From: a bacterium
GTDB lineage: Bacteria > Krumholzibacteriota > Krumholzibacteriia > Krumholzibacteriales > Krumholzibacteriaceae
NCBI GenBank assembly: GCA_020350885.1
Contig: CP070727.1
Location: forward strand, 1,694,800-1,758,799
DNA: 64,000 nt
Direction: 5' to 3'
Under the pieces are notes generated by a model. The model was not told the origin of the DNA. It did no database searches and saw only the letters and a program-made list of their open reading frames with translations. This document shows, one piece after another, positions 1 through 10,731 of this stretch. How positions within the stretch are numbered: the stretch's first letter is position 1; each line of letters begins with the position of its first letter. Both the position numbers and the translations under genes were made by a program.

Positions 1-1
1 T

Positions 2-85
2 GGACGGAGGCTGGCGAGGCTGGGAGAGAAGGGTCGGGTGGTGCGCAACATAAAGCTCACGAAGGAGGACCTGCCCAGCGATTAG
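2..85 (+). CDS. 3' end of an unidentified gene (partial)
   Basis: The first 84 bases read as an open frame of 27 codons ending at TAG (83-85). The peptide is basic and then acidic, ending in LPSD, and the codons are G/C-ending like those of the neighbouring genes. The start lies outside the window and too little remains to name a family. It is 37 bp upstream of uvrB on the same strand, so it may belong to the same transcript. A chance open frame of this length is possible. Confidence 0.35.
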   Translation, partial: GRRLARLGEKGRVVRNIKLTKEDLPSD

Positions 86-122
86 CTTCCACAACGACCG
101 TGTCTTCCTCCCGGGTGCAGAG

Positions 123-2147
123 ATGTCCGTCTTCACGTTACATTCGCAGTATTCATTGACCGGTGATCAGCCGCAGGCGGTGGAGGCGCTTGCGCGCGGC
201 GTGAAGGAAGCGAAAAGATACCAGACTCTGCTCGGTGTGACCGGATCGGGTAAAACCTTTACTATTGCGAACGTGATCGAACGGTGCGGCATTCCGGCAT
301 TGATAGTATCACATAACAAAACCCTCGCCGCCCAACTCTACGGTGAACTCAAGAGCCTCTTCCCCGAAAACGCCGTCGAGTACTTCATCAGCTATTACGA
401 TTACTACCAGCCCGAGGCGTTCATTCCAGCTACGGAGACGTACATCGAGAAGGACGCCTCGATAAACGAGGATATCGATAGGCTGCGGCTCAAGGCCACC
501 GGATCTCTCATGACCAGGCGGGATTGCATCGTTGTCGCAAGTGTCTCCTGTATCTACGGCCTCGGCTCTCCCGATGAATTCAGGGAGATGACGGTTACCC
601 TGTCGGAGGGGGAGAATATCGGCAGGGAACGGCTACTCGAGCGCCTCGTCGCCCTCCAGTATTCCAGGAACGACTTCGATTTCGCCAGGGGAACCTTCAG
701 GGTCAGAGGCGATACGATCGAGCTCAGGCCCGCCTATATGGGCGAGGCAGTACGCATAGAGCTGTTCGATGAAGAGATCGAACGAATCTCGGTGATCCAT
801 CCGGTCACGGGGGAGGTAATCAGGCGGACCGATACTCTGATCATCTTCCCGGCATCGCATTTCGTAACATCTCCGGCCGGTATTGAAGCGGCCATCGGGG
901 GTATCGAGGAGGAGCTCACCCGTAGGCTCGCAGAGCTCAGGGAAGCGGGTAAGGACCTCGAGGCCAAACGCCTCGAGATGCGCACCAAGTATGATATCGA
1001 GATGATGCGCGAGATGGGATACTGCTCGGGAATCGAGAACTACTCCCGCCACCTCTCCGGCAGGAAGCCCGGGGAGCGGCCGGCCACCCTTATCGACTAC
1101 TTCCATGGGGATTTCCTCGTCATCATCGATGAATCGCATGTTACCATTCCCCAGATCCGGGGCATGTACGAGGGAGACCGGAGCCGGAAACTCACGCTCG
1201 TTGAGCATGGATTCCGCCTTCCCTCCGCATTGGACAACAGGCCGCTCACATTCGGGGAGTTCGAGGACCTGATCGACCGCTTTATCTTTGTCTCTGCAAC
1301 ACCCAGTGATTTCGAGATCGAGCGGAGCAGGGGCGAGATCGTCGAGCAGGTCGTACGTCCGACGGGGCTTGTCGATCCGGTTATCGATGTTCGGCCCGTA
1401 GAAGGCCAGATCGATGATCTGCTCGCCGAGATCCGGGCGCGGGTGGAGAAAAAGCAGAGAGTGCTCGTAACGACATTGACGAAGCGGATGGCGGAGGATC
1501 TCACCTCCTACCTATCCGATCTGGGTGTGCGCGTCCGCTACCTGCACAGCGATATACATGCCCTCGACAGGGTTGAGATCCTGCGCGATCTTCGCTTCGG
1601 CGAGTTTGATGTTCTCGTTGGCATCAACCTTCTCCGTGAGGGGCTGGATCTGCCCGAGGTGGCGCTCGTTGCGGTGTTGGATGCGGACAAGGAGGGATTC
1701 CTGAGGTCACGGACATCGCTGATCCAGACGGCGGGGCGTGCCGCGCGAAACGTCGAGGGCACGGTGATCTTCTACGCAGACGGCATGACGGGTTCGATGC
1801 AGCGGGCGATCGAGGAGACGAACAGGCGGCGCATGAAGCAGCTCGAATACAACGAGCTCCACGGCATCACACCCCGCTCGATCGTCAAGTCGGTCGACGA
1901 GGTCCGTATCGCCACCTCTGTCGCCGATGCGAAGAGGAGCGAGGAGCCCGAGGAGACCCGCAAGGTCGTCTACCTACCAGAGCAATGGGATGATCCAGGC
2001 CTTCTCCGGAAGCTGGAGGAAGAGATGTGGAGGGAAGCCGAGGCACTCCACTTCGAGCGGGCGGCAAGTATCAGGGACCGGATCGAGGAGATACGCATGA
2101 ACGTGCGCAGGAGGAAAGCGCGTGGAGGAAACCGGAGAACACATTAA
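123..2147 (+). CDS. uvrB: UvrABC excinuclease subunit B
   Basis: UvrB is the DNA-loading helicase-like subunit of nucleotide excision repair: it receives damaged DNA from UvrA and recruits the UvrC nuclease. The 674 aa length is normal for the family. Walker A is GVTGSGKT (residues 38-45, Lys44). The tyrosine-rich beta-hairpin that clamps DNA follows ([10 protein letters not shown], from about residue 92). The Walker B box reads DESH at residues 336-339. The later helicase motifs include the [13 protein letters not shown] segment and the QTAGRAARN segment. A C-terminal UVR coiled-coil domain (about 628-660, ending [11 protein letters not shown]) should bind UvrC. The ATG at 123 gives the canonical N terminus, although its ribosome binding site is weak. 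The last 26 bp overlap nadC. uvrA and uvrC are not in the window. Confidence 0.97.
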   Translation: MSVFTLHSQYSLTGDQPQAVEALARGVKEAKRYQTLLGVTGSGKTFTIANVIERCGIPALIVSHNKTLAAQLYGELKSLFPENAVEYFISYYDYYQPEAFIPATETYIEKDASINEDIDRLRLKATGSLMTRRDCIVVASVSCIYGLGSPDEFREMTVTLSEGENIGRERLLERLVALQYSRNDFDFARGTFRVRGDTIELRPAYMGEAVRIELFDEEIERISVIHPVTGEVIRRTDTLIIFPASHFVTSPAGIEAAIGGIEEELTRRLAELREAGKDLEAKRLEMRTKYDIEMMREMGYCSGIENYSRHLSGRKPGERPATLIDYFHGDFLVIIDESHVTIPQIRGMYEGDRSRKLTLVEHGFRLPSALDNRPLTFGEFEDLIDRFIFVSATPSDFEIERSRGEIVEQVVRPTGLVDPVIDVRPVEGQIDDLLAEIRARVEKKQRVLVTTLTKRMAEDLTSYLSDLGVRVRYLHSDIHALDRVEILRDLRFGEFDVLVGINLLREGLDLPEVALVAVLDADKEGFLRSRTSLIQTAGRAARNVEGTVIFYADGMTGSMQRAIEETNRRRMKQLEYNELHGITPRSIVKSVDEVRIATSVADAKRSEEPEETRKVVYLPEQWDDPGLLRKLEEEMWREAEALHFERAASIRDRIEEIRMNVRRRKARGGNRRTH

Positions 2148-2979
2148 GGCATGTATCGAACGGGCACTCGATGAGGACGCTGCCCGCAATGATGTTACGA
2201 CCGCGCTGGCCGTCGCTCCTGTTCAAATGGGGAGGGCGTTCATAAAGGCGAGGGAGGCGGGGGTGGTATCGGGGCAACGGGTTGCGGAGGCCGTCTTTCG
2301 GGCCCTCGATGGCGAGGTGTCCTACGAGACGGCCGTCCGTGATGGCGAGCGGGCGGAGGCGGATTGTGTCGTTACCCGTCTCGAAGGTCGCCTGCGGGCG
2401 ATCCTTGCGGGTGAACGCACGGCCCTCAACTTCCTCGGGCGTCTCTGTGGTATTGCAACCCTCACCGCACGGTACGTCGGAAATGTGGCCGGAAGTGGCG
2501 TCGTGATACTCGATACGCGGAAGACGACACCCGGCTTGAGGATCCTGGAAAAGGAGGCCGTGCGGCATGGGGGCGGGCGGAACCACCGCATCGATCTTCA
2601 GGAGCGGATACTGGTGAAGGAGAATCATATCACCGCTGCCGGCGGGATGATCCCTCTTCTCGAGCGGATCGGCCCCGAGCGGTTGCAAAAGGCGGAGATC
2701 GAGGTTTCCTGCCTGGCCGAGCTAGGGATGCTGCAGGGTTCGCCGCCGGCGATGGTCATGCTGGATAACTTCACTCCCGATATGATCCGATCGGCCGTAG
2801 CGGAGCTCGAACAGTGGGATTCCCCCCGCCCGGAGATCGAGGTGTCCGGCGGGATCACACTCGAGACGGTTGCGTCATTCGCCATCCCGGGCGTCGATTA
2901 CATATCCATTGGTTCGCTGACCGCATCCGCCGCCGCACTCGATCTGAGTCTCATCGTGGACGAGGTGTGGGAACCATGA
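2122..2979 (+). CDS. nadC: nicotinate-nucleotide pyrophosphorylase (quinolinate phosphoribosyltransferase)
   Basis: NadC makes nicotinate mononucleotide from quinolinate and PRPP, releasing CO2 and pyrophosphate, in de novo NAD synthesis in the cytoplasm. The 285 aa length fits. Family signatures are GERTALNFL (about residue 97), the DTRKTTPG segment (from 131), HGGGRNHR (from 149), VKENHI (about 165), the MLDNF strand and the C-terminal barrel motif EVSGGIT followed by ISIGSLT. The start is GTG at 2122, lying inside the end of uvrB, with a GAGG Shine-Dalgarno at 2111-2114. The stop overlaps the birA start as ATGA, so nadC, birA and coaX are probably translated together. nadA and nadB are not in the window. 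Confidence 0.96.
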   Translation: MEETGEHIKACIERALDEDAARNDVTTALAVAPVQMGRAFIKAREAGVVSGQRVAEAVFRALDGEVSYETAVRDGERAEADCVVTRLEGRLRAILAGERTALNFLGRLCGIATLTARYVGNVAGSGVVILDTRKTTPGLRILEKEAVRHGGGRNHRIDLQERILVKENHITAAGGMIPLLERIGPERLQKAEIEVSCLAELGMLQGSPPAMVMLDNFTPDMIRSAVAELEQWDSPRPEIEVSGGITLETVASFAIPGVDYISIGSLTASAAALDLSLIVDEVWEP

Positions 2980-3779
2980 AACGGGCGGGAGAGGGTCCGG
3001 TCCCATCGATCCGTGGGGATCTGCATCCCGCACGGATTTCCGCCCTACTTCGGTCGAAGCATTTCGGGCGGTGTATCGTGCTCTTCGAACGGATTGCATC
3101 GACGAACACGGCGGCTGCGGCCGCCGCCGAGGCGGGATTCCCGGAGGGAAGCCTATTTCTCGCCGAGGAGCAGACAGCAGGGCGGGGGCGGGAAGGGAGA
3201 TGTTGGAGTTCGATCGCCGGGAAGAGCCTCGTCTTCTCAATCATTCTGCGTCCCGGAAGCGCTTGCGAGGGACTTACAATGCTCTTCGCGCTCGGTGCGC
3301 TGGAGGCACTCGGAATCTATAAAACCGGTTGCATGATCAAGTGGCCGAACGACCTCTATTTAGGGGGAAAGAAAGCAGCAGGTATCCTCGCCGAGCGCAG
3401 GGGGGAGCATGTCGTTATGGGATTGGGCTTGAATGTCAATGAAACCCCACTCGAACTCGAGGGAATAGACAGGGCGGCAACATCCCTCATGATCGAGACG
3501 GGTACAATGCAAGACAGAGGTGCGGTGCTTGCACGGACACTCGAGAATTTCGAGCGTCTCTATGGCCGATGGCGCCGTGATGGTCTTGCCGTCTTCGTTG
3601 AGGCTATCGAGGAACGGCTGCTCTACAGGGGAGAAGAGGTGATCGTCAATGGTGGAAGGGGCACGGTGCGGGGATCCTTTCGGGGCATCACAGACGAGGG
3701 TTACCTCCGTCTGGCGGTCGGGAATGAGGAGCGGATCTGTACGGCCGGGGATCTATCGTTGAGAGGTGAGAACGGATGA
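2976..3779 (+). CDS. birA: biotin--[acetyl-CoA-carboxylase] ligase, ligase domain only
   Basis: This enzyme activates biotin to biotinyl-AMP and attaches it to the carrier protein of acetyl-CoA carboxylase. The 267 aa product shows the biotinyl-AMP loop GRGREGR (residues 69-75), KWPND (from Lys122), GILAE, GLGLNVN and a small C-terminal SH3-like domain. Before the catalytic domain there are only about 30 residues, so the N-terminal winged helix of bifunctional BirA repressors is absent; by inference it is a ligase and not a transcription factor. The ATG at 2976 overlaps the nadC stop (ATGA) and is preferred over longer in-frame extensions into nadC. The likely partner pathway, fatty-acid synthesis, is represented in the window by accA. 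Confidence 0.95.
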   Translation: MKRAGEGPVPSIRGDLHPARISALLRSKHFGRCIVLFERIASTNTAAAAAAEAGFPEGSLFLAEEQTAGRGREGRCWSSIAGKSLVFSIILRPGSACEGLTMLFALGALEALGIYKTGCMIKWPNDLYLGGKKAAGILAERRGEHVVMGLGLNVNETPLELEGIDRAATSLMIETGTMQDRGAVLARTLENFERLYGRWRRDGLAVFVEAIEERLLYRGEEVIVNGGRGTVRGSFRGITDEGYLRLAVGNEERICTAGDLSLRGENG

Positions 3780-4528
3780 AGACAGTCCTCGCCATGGACC
3801 GCGGCAATAGAACGCTCAAGGCAGCCTTGTTCGAGGATGGGAAGATCGGCCGGCGGTGGACGCTGCAGGCAACGGATCACCTCAGTGAGATCGCCCCGAT
3901 CCTCGATGCATGCAGCCCGCACGGGGTCGTCTTCTCGAGTGTCGTCCCCCAATGGAGCCGTGTGGCGCATCAGGAGTTCGCAGGCCGACGTATGGGTGGG
4001 GTCCTGGAGGTCGGGGCGGGTATCACGCTCCCCTTCGAGTTGCTGGTTGCCAAGCCGGAGCTTCTCGGTCCGGATCGGCTGTGCGCGGCATGCGGGGCCG
4101 TCTCGATGGAAGTATATGAGGCCGTTATCGTGGATGCCGGCACAGCGGTCACTATCGATATCCTCTCTCGTGACGGATTCTGCGGCGGATCGATCTTCCC
4201 CGGTGTCGATCTCCTTCTCGACGCACTACATACGGGGACGGCAGTACTGCCCCCTGTAGCCGCCGAGGCCGATCCCCCGCAACCCCCCGGAAGGGAAACC
4301 AGGTCGGCGATCCTATCGGGGGTATACTGGGGTCTCGTCGGGGCAGTCAGGGAGCTTGTAACCAGGTCGTATTCCTCGCTCGGCGCGGATGCACGGGTGC
4401 TCATCACCGGAGGAGCTGCGGAGTTCGTTGCCCGGCACCTCGGTCTCGAGGCGACGGTCGTTCCCGACCTCGTTATGAGCGGCCTGTACTACTGCTTCCG
4501 GCTCAACGTATCGGATTCACCACCGTGA
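3776..4528 (+). CDS. coaX: type III pantothenate kinase
   Basis: CoaX phosphorylates pantothenate in the first step of coenzyme A synthesis. The 250 aa protein has the ASKHA-type phosphate motif DRGNRTLK near the N terminus, the GPDR motif (98-101), the second phosphate loop DAGTAVTID (from Asp120) and GGSIFPGVD. Type III kinases are not feedback-inhibited by CoA, which is family knowledge. The ATG overlaps the birA stop (ATGA), closing a translationally coupled nadC-birA-coaX set. Its substrate is made by panB and panC about 8 kb downstream. A 250-bp AT-rich gap follows before groES. Confidence 0.95.
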   Translation: MKTVLAMDRGNRTLKAALFEDGKIGRRWTLQATDHLSEIAPILDACSPHGVVFSSVVPQWSRVAHQEFAGRRMGGVLEVGAGITLPFELLVAKPELLGPDRLCAACGAVSMEVYEAVIVDAGTAVTIDILSRDGFCGGSIFPGVDLLLDALHTGTAVLPPVAAEADPPQPPGRETRSAILSGVYWGLVGAVRELVTRSYSSLGADARVLITGGAAEFVARHLGLEATVVPDLVMSGLYYCFRLNVSDSPP

Positions 4529-4674
4529 TGTATGCCGGATTGTGACGGCGAATATGGCGGCGAGGATTGTAATACGTCGAAAATCGGAGAAATACATAGA
4601 ATTATTAAGAAAATCATCAAAAAAGAGCCTATAAAAGCCTTTTATTGCCATTAAATCCACCAGGAATCCAATAA

Positions 4675-4693
4675 TCGATTTTGCCAAAATCGA
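4675..4693. promoter_or_regulatory. perfect 19-bp palindrome on the groESL -35 box
   Basis: TCGATTTTG and CAAAATCGA form perfect 9-bp arms around a single central C. The right half covers the -35 hexamer at 4681-4686. The placement suits an operator for a second regulator of groESL besides HrcA. The bound protein is unknown. Confidence 0.5.
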
Positions 4694-4709
4694 GGGTGGT
4701 AAATATATT
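4681..4709 (+). promoter_or_regulatory. sigma-70-type promoter of groES-groEL
   Basis: TTGCCA (4681-4686), a 17-bp spacer and TATATT (4704-4709) make a near-consensus promoter. Transcription would start near 4716, just before the CIRCE element. The gap upstream (4529-4680) is AT-rich and shows no gene and no convincing terminator for coaX. Confidence 0.75.
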
Positions 4710-4719
4710 GTCTCATACG

Positions 4720-4746
4720 TTAGCAGTCTTATGGCTCGAGTGCTAA
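4720..4746. promoter_or_regulatory. CIRCE operator (HrcA binding site)
   Basis: TTAGCAGTC, nine bases, then GAGTGCTAA. This is the CIRCE inverted repeat with a single mismatch in the left arm (consensus TTAGCACTC). It sits at the predicted transcription start of groES-groEL. By family knowledge HrcA represses chaperonin genes here until heat shock. hrcA is not in the window. Confidence 0.93.
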
Positions 4747-4779
4747 TTCACTGCAATTATTAGAGAAAGGAGGACCACC

Positions 4780-5067
4780 ATGAAGATTACGCCTCTTGCG
4801 GACAGGGTTCTGGTAAAACCTGCCGATCCCATGGAGGTCAAAAAGGGTGGGATCATCATTCCCGATACGGCCAAAGAAAAGCCACAGGAGGGGGAGATCG
4901 TTGCCGTGGGCAAGGGTCGTCTAAACGAGACGACCGGCGACCGGATCAAGATGGAGGTCAAGAAGGGCGACAGGGTTCTGTATGGAAAATATTCTGGAAC
5001 CGAGATCACAATCGACGACATAGAGTATCTGATACTGAGAGAGAGTGATATCCTGGCTGTCATATAG
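4780..5067 (+). CDS. groES: co-chaperonin GroES
   Basis: GroES is the 10-kDa heptameric lid of the GroEL folding chamber. The 95 aa protein starts with the family N terminus [13 protein letters not shown] and carries the mobile-loop region ([18 protein letters not shown]) that docks on GroEL, then [14 protein letters not shown] and the C-terminal ESDILAVI. A strong Shine-Dalgarno (AAGGAGG) lies just upstream of the ATG. It is first in a two-gene operon under the promoter at 4681 and the CIRCE operator at 4720, and 26 bp separate it from groEL. Confidence 0.98.
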   Translation: MKITPLADRVLVKPADPMEVKKGGIIIPDTAKEKPQEGEIVAVGKGRLNETTGDRIKMEVKKGDRVLYGKYSGTEITIDDIEYLILRESDILAVI

Positions 5068-5087
5068 TAGATGTCCGGAAGGAGTGA

Positions 5088-6719
<1,632 letters not shown>

Positions 6720-6745
6720 TAGGAAAGGCACGAGAAATCACTGAC

Positions 6746-6790
6746 GGGGCGCCGCAGGCTCGGGCCGGGCGCCCCGGTTACTTTTCACTT
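6746..6790 (+). terminator. possible terminator of groESL
   Basis: GGGGCGCC (6746-6753) pairs with GGCGCCCC (6768-6775) around a 14-base loop. A short T-containing run (TTACTTTTC) follows but is not a clean U-tract, so intrinsic termination is only probable. Confidence 0.45.
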
Positions 6791-6817
6791 GAATTTCCCC
6801 TTGGCTATTACTATTTT
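6789..6817 (+). promoter_or_regulatory. possible promoter of the lipoprotein gene
   Basis: TTGAAT (6789-6794), a 17-bp spacer and TATTTT (6812-6817) lie in AT-rich DNA about 108 bp upstream of the TTG start at 6925. The match is moderate. Confidence 0.4.
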
Positions 6818-6924
6818 ATTGCAGGGAAATAGTTTATTTTTCTGTGGGCCGCAACAACAGCTTCTCAAGAAAGCACTCAAGGTAGTGCAAAGACATACGT
6901 TCTCGTAAACCTTGGAGGTATCGC

Positions 6925-8577
6925 TTGAATCGGTGGAGGCGAATCACGGCTTGGGCAGTTGTAGGAGGAACAGCACTTTTGTTACTGGTGTTGTCGGGGT
7001 GCGGCGAGGACACACCGGTTAGTTTAGAAGAACCTCCCGAAGTAGATGCCCTGACTATCATCTGTAAACCGCTTGCACCGGAACCGGGTGAACAGGCGCA
7101 GCTTTCGATTCAATCAACCGGGAGGGGTGACGAGCTGGCCGATTACTACTGGAGTGTGTCTGCCGGTTCACTGGTCGTCGAGAACGGCCTGTCGGTTCCC
7201 TGGCATGTCCCCGATGCCACCGGTACGGTTTCGGTACAAGTAATTGCATCGATCGGATCGGACCGGGATACACTTTCGCGAACCATTCTGATCGGAAATT
7301 TTGAGAAGCTCAACACGATAAAACGGTTGAGCATGAAACCCGTACTTCGGGGTGGCCAGTTCTTCTTTGTCGGCGCGGACCTCTTGCCCAACGATCCCGA
7401 TTTCATCGGGTTTCATGTGTACCAGAAGGGTTCCGTGGGGATCTCCTTGGTCAGTAGATGCCGGACAGAAAATTGCGATCTGGGTGGTGGGGACTTCCTA
7501 TTTTATCCAGAGCTAGACAAGGTGCTCGCATCGATGGTGATAAACTACAGTCCAACACTCAGACGGCAGCAGAGGGATGCGTTGATCTTTCCGTTCTACT
7601 CTGCGATCGAGCAGCCGGTGAACATTTCCGATGATTCAGGTTCATCGAGTCACCGCAGAAAGAACCAACATACACATCCATACGGAAGCGCAGATCTCGA
7701 CATGATCGTCTGGCAGGAGAATATCTCCGGCTTGCTATCTGATGGAACGGACGATCTTATAAATATCCGCTTTTACAGGCAGTCGGATGATCTGGATATG
7801 CAACTCACGACGAATGTCGACTCCTTTGAGCAGATCCTCGTCGATACATTCATGGTGTATGTGTATTGGGACAACATTCTTCCAATGATCACTCCCCAGG
7901 AGGATCATGTGCTCTTCTTCCGGGACACCACGAGGACGTTCGAGCCCGTCCTGATTCCGATAGAGGCGAGTGGACCCGATACGAGCAACATGCGAGCACT
8001 CAAAACATTCTCGTTCGGTGAAGTAAGAATCAATGAACAGACGGTCTTCCAGTGGAATCCCACGGTACCGACGCTTCTCGGATTCATCGACAGGAGTGAT
8101 TACCTCTGCTATTTCGACTACGTGGCCGAATCGGTGCTCAAACTAGACAATATCGGCAAGGTATTCGAGTTCGTATGGTCTCCGAACGGCGATTCATGTG
8201 CGGTGGTAACCGAAACGGGAGTCTCTCTCGTCGACCTGATAGGAAATCCTACACAGGTCTTCCAGAAGGAAAGACCGGGCGACAACATTGTCGGCATCAA
8301 CTGGTCATCGGATCCCGTTGATCCGGAGCTCGCGTTCAGGGTTGTGAGAAAAGGTAAAAATGTAGACGACTCCTGGTCATCCATCGTTATCTACTCCTTT
8401 AACAATGACGATTGGTACTACGCAACACCCACCGTAAATTGGGATAGTGACAAAGAACCTTCCGTCGACTACACATGGATGAGGGTGATATTCAAACCCG
8501 ATGGTAGCGGATTCTATGCACCGATACCGTCGGAGCAGAGGAACGAGTACGTTCAAATCTATCATTCATTCGAGTAG
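6925..8577 (+). CDS. lipoprotein with Ig/PKD-like N-terminal domain, function unknown
   Basis: The product (550 aa) has a basic start, a hydrophobic stretch and the lipobox LSGC with Cys26, so it should be a lipid-anchored envelope protein. Residues about 40-125 look like an Ig/PKD-type beta sandwich (CKPLAPEPGEQAQLSI and later PDATGTVSVQVIAS). The middle is not recognisable. Near residue 415 a WSPNGDSCAVVTETG strand resembles a TolB-type propeller blade. The start is TTG at 6925, chosen for the GGAGG at 6914-6918 and because it gives a complete signal peptide. The gene stands alone, with gaps on both sides, and has more A/T-ending codons than the housekeeping genes around it. I do not recognise a specific function. 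Confidence 0.85.
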   Translation: MNRWRRITAWAVVGGTALLLLVLSGCGEDTPVSLEEPPEVDALTIICKPLAPEPGEQAQLSIQSTGRGDELADYYWSVSAGSLVVENGLSVPWHVPDATGTVSVQVIASIGSDRDTLSRTILIGNFEKLNTIKRLSMKPVLRGGQFFFVGADLLPNDPDFIGFHVYQKGSVGISLVSRCRTENCDLGGGDFLFYPELDKVLASMVINYSPTLRRQQRDALIFPFYSAIEQPVNISDDSGSSSHRRKNQHTHPYGSADLDMIVWQENISGLLSDGTDDLINIRFYRQSDDLDMQLTTNVDSFEQILVDTFMVYVYWDNILPMITPQEDHVLFFRDTTRTFEPVLIPIEASGPDTSNMRALKTFSFGEVRINEQTVFQWNPTVPTLLGFIDRSDYLCYFDYVAESVLKLDNIGKVFEFVWSPNGDSCAVVTETGVSLVDLIGNPTQVFQKERPGDNIVGINWSSDPVDPELAFRVVRKGKNVDDSWSSIVIYSFNNDDWYYATPTVNWDSDKEPSVDYTWMRVIFKPDGSGFYAPIPSEQRNEYVQIYHSFE

Positions 8578-8603
8578 TACCTTTTGCCTCGGGCTCTTTG
8601 AAC

Positions 8604-9779
8604 ATGATGAATTCGGAGAGGCTCAAGCGGCTTCCCCCATACCTCTTTGTTGAAATCGACCGGCTCAGGGAATCCTGTATACGTTCAGGAAAGACGGTGC
8701 TCGATTTAGGGATAGGTGATCCGGATATCGGAGCACCGGCTGGGCTGGCTTTGTCACTTGCCTCCGGTGTCGGCGATCACTCGTACGATAGGTATCCACC
8801 CGGTCGCGGCCTGCCGGTGTTGATTGAGGCGATTCGGGCTTGGGCGGGCGAACGGCACGGTGTGGATCTCGAATCAGAGGAGGTGTTGATCACGATCGGC
8901 AGCAAGGAGGCGATCGGGCACCTGCCGCTGGCCGTCGTCGATCGAGGTGATGTCGTCTTCATACCGGACCCCGGCTATCCCGTATATCTATCTTCAGCGG
9001 TCTTCGCAGAAGCAGAATGTGTCCGGTTCCCCTTGCTCGAGGAGAGGCGCTACTGGCCCGATTTTTCTGCATTCGAAGTCCGTTCCCTGGAGCGGGCAAA
9101 ACTGATCTATCTGAACTATCCCAATAATCCGACGGCGGCCACGGCCGATGCGGGAAGCTTCAGCGAGGCTGTACGGTTCTGCGCGGCGCACGGGATCACC
9201 TGTGCGAACGACGCTGCCTATTGCGAGATAACATTCGAAGATCCGGCGATCCCGCTATTTCCGATCGCCCGGGAGGCGGCAATCCCCTACATCGAGTTCT
9301 TCTCCTTCTCGAAAACATTCTGCATAACGGGCTGGCGTATCGGTTTTGCCGTGGGCTCTCCAGACGTAATTTCAGCTCTGGCGAAGATCAAGGACAACAT
9401 CGACAGCGGTGTATTCGGAGCGATACAGCGGGCGATTGCGGATGCCCTCGAGAATTCCTACGACGAGTATGTGTCGAGGACGAGATCGGTCTTTCGCCAA
9501 CGGCGGGACATCCTTGCGAGTCACCTTGAACGTGCAGGACTCTCCTTCACACAACCGGAGGCGACGTTCTATTTCTGGATTCGAACGCCAGGGGGGATGG
9601 ATTCCATCGCCTTCTGCAGGCTTCTGATCGAGGAGTTGGGGATCGTTGCCACTCCGGGTGTGGGCTTCGGGCCGCATGGAGAGGGCTACTTCAGACTCTC
9701 CTTAACCACTGCAACAGAGGTGGTCGAGGAGGCGGGACGCAGGCTCGAATCGGTTCATGATATTTTGAATAGGACATAG
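8604..9779 (+). CDS. dapL: class I/II PLP aminotransferase, probably LL-diaminopimelate aminotransferase
   Basis: The protein is a fold-type I PLP enzyme of about 391 aa. The N terminus RLKRLPPYLFVEIDRL and the next segment LGIGDPDIGAP match the DapL-like group, which converts tetrahydrodipicolinate directly to LL-diaminopimelate for lysine and peptidoglycan. Other marks are the YPPGRG segment, NYPNNPTAA, and SFSKTF with the PLP lysine at about Lys237, followed by TGWRIGFAVG. Starts at TTG 8598, ATG 8604 and ATG 8607 are all possible and none has a strong ribosome site; 8604 is used. Without its specificity residues tested, an aspartate- or alanine-type aminotransferase remains an alternative. 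It lies 12 bp before folB. Confidence 0.85.
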   Translation: MMNSERLKRLPPYLFVEIDRLRESCIRSGKTVLDLGIGDPDIGAPAGLALSLASGVGDHSYDRYPPGRGLPVLIEAIRAWAGERHGVDLESEEVLITIGSKEAIGHLPLAVVDRGDVVFIPDPGYPVYLSSAVFAEAECVRFPLLEERRYWPDFSAFEVRSLERAKLIYLNYPNNPTAATADAGSFSEAVRFCAAHGITCANDAAYCEITFEDPAIPLFPIAREAAIPYIEFFSFSKTFCITGWRIGFAVGSPDVISALAKIKDNIDSGVFGAIQRAIADALENSYDEYVSRTRSVFRQRRDILASHLERAGLSFTQPEATFYFWIRTPGGMDSIAFCRLLIEELGIVATPGVGFGPHGEGYFRLSLTTATEVVEEAGRRLESVHDILNRT

Positions 9780-9791
9780 GGAGGTCATTGC

Positions 9792-10157
9792 GTGCTCGAA
9801 GAGAAGATCGTGCTCAAGGGTATCACGGTTTTTGGATACTACGGGGTATCACCGGTTGAACGGGAGATCGGGCAGAAACTCGAACTGGACATTGAATTCC
9901 ACCACGATTTCACGAAGGCTTGTATGACCGACTCTCTCGAGGACACCGTGAATTACGAGCGCGTATACGCAAAGGTAATGGAAACGGTGGAACAGAACCG
10001 GTTCAATCTCCTCGAGACCCTGGCCGATGCCATATGCAGGGCGGTTTTGGAGAACTTCCCGGTCGGCGCCGTCAAGACAACGATACGAAAGTTGACCCTC
10101 CCCTTTCCGAACAACCTGTCCCACGTCGAAGTCGTCGTCGAACGCCATGCACGGTGA
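9792..10157 (+). CDS. folB: dihydroneopterin aldolase
   Basis: FolB cleaves 7,8-dihydroneopterin to 6-hydroxymethyl-dihydropterin in folate synthesis. The 121 aa product has the family N terminus LKGITVFGYYGVSPVERE, the NYERVY motif, the LLETLADAIC helix and the final strand HVEVVVER. The start is GTG at 9792 with AGGGAGG just upstream. The 3' end overlaps folK by 11 bp, and FolK takes the FolB product as its substrate. folP and folE are not in the window. Confidence 0.93.
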   Translation: MLEEKIVLKGITVFGYYGVSPVEREIGQKLELDIEFHHDFTKACMTDSLEDTVNYERVYAKVMETVEQNRFNLLETLADAICRAVLENFPVGAVKTTIRKLTLPFPNNLSHVEVVVERHAR

Positions 10158-10683
10158 ATCTGGTGCGTTAGTCGTATTCTCTCTCGGTGCGAACATCGGA
10201 CCCAGGGAAGAGAACGTGCTGGAGGCGTATCGGCTCCTCGGCGGCATCGGCGGGGTTCATTCCCTCAAGCTCAGTTCACTGTATGAGACGGAACCCCAGG
10301 GCGAGGGGTACAGCGGACCGTTCGTGAATGCTGTGGCCTTGGCCGAAACGGTTTGTGTGCCTCTGCCGTTGCTCGAAGCCTGCATGCGGATCGAACGGGC
10401 GCTGGGACGGGGCCAGGACGGGGGGGTGGGGGACCGTACGATCGATATCGATATCATACTCTATGGAGACCGTGTGATCGATGTGCCGAATCTTCGCATT
10501 CCACATCCGAGATTCAGGGAACGCCCCTTTGTCCTCGAACCGCTCCTCGAGGTGGCGCCCGAACTGACTGCGCCACCGGACGGTAGGCGGATTCACCAGA
10601 TCCGGGAGGAACTCTCGAGCAACCTCTGGGTGCGTAAGATCTCCACACGTTCCGTCGTGGATGGGCTTCTTAACTTATGTTAA
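10147..10683 (+). CDS. folK: 2-amino-4-hydroxy-6-hydroxymethyldihydropteridine pyrophosphokinase (HPPK)
   Basis: FolK transfers pyrophosphate from ATP to 6-hydroxymethyl-dihydropterin. The 178 aa product shows SLGANIGPRE, the SSLYETEPQG loop, FVNAVAL, the LGRGQDGGVGDRTIDIDIILY segment in which the Asp pair binds magnesium, and IPHPRFRERPFVLEPL. It overlaps folB at its 5' end. The last codons carry a short palindrome (AACTTA, TGT, TAAGTT at 10672-10686) over the stop, just before a promoter-like sequence for the next gene. The C-terminal 30 residues lie beyond the usual HPPK core and are not recognisable. Confidence 0.94.
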   Translation: MHGESGALVVFSLGANIGPREENVLEAYRLLGGIGGVHSLKLSSLYETEPQGEGYSGPFVNAVALAETVCVPLPLLEACMRIERALGRGQDGGVGDRTIDIDIILYGDRVIDVPNLRIPHPRFRERPFVLEPLLEVAPELTAPPDGRRIHQIREELSSNLWVRKISTRSVVDGLLNLC

Positions 10684-10695
10684 GTTTGATAGATA

Positions 10696-10724
10696 TTGAC
10701 ACTGGCGGACGATTCCAGTACCGT
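10696..10724 (+). promoter_or_regulatory. possible promoter of the dgk-panB-panC genes
   Basis: TTGACA (10696-10701), a 17-bp spacer and TACCGT (10719-10724). The -35 is perfect and the -10 keeps only T, A and the final T. The start point would fall at about 10731, next to the ATG at 10732, implying an almost leaderless message. Confidence 0.4.
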
Positions 10725-10731
10725 TGATTCT

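Noticed and set aside
2814..2975. longer N terminus for birA reaching into nadC
   Set aside because: The extension has no BirA helix-turn-helix character and shadows nadC; ATG 2976 forms the ATGA overlap used in this operon.
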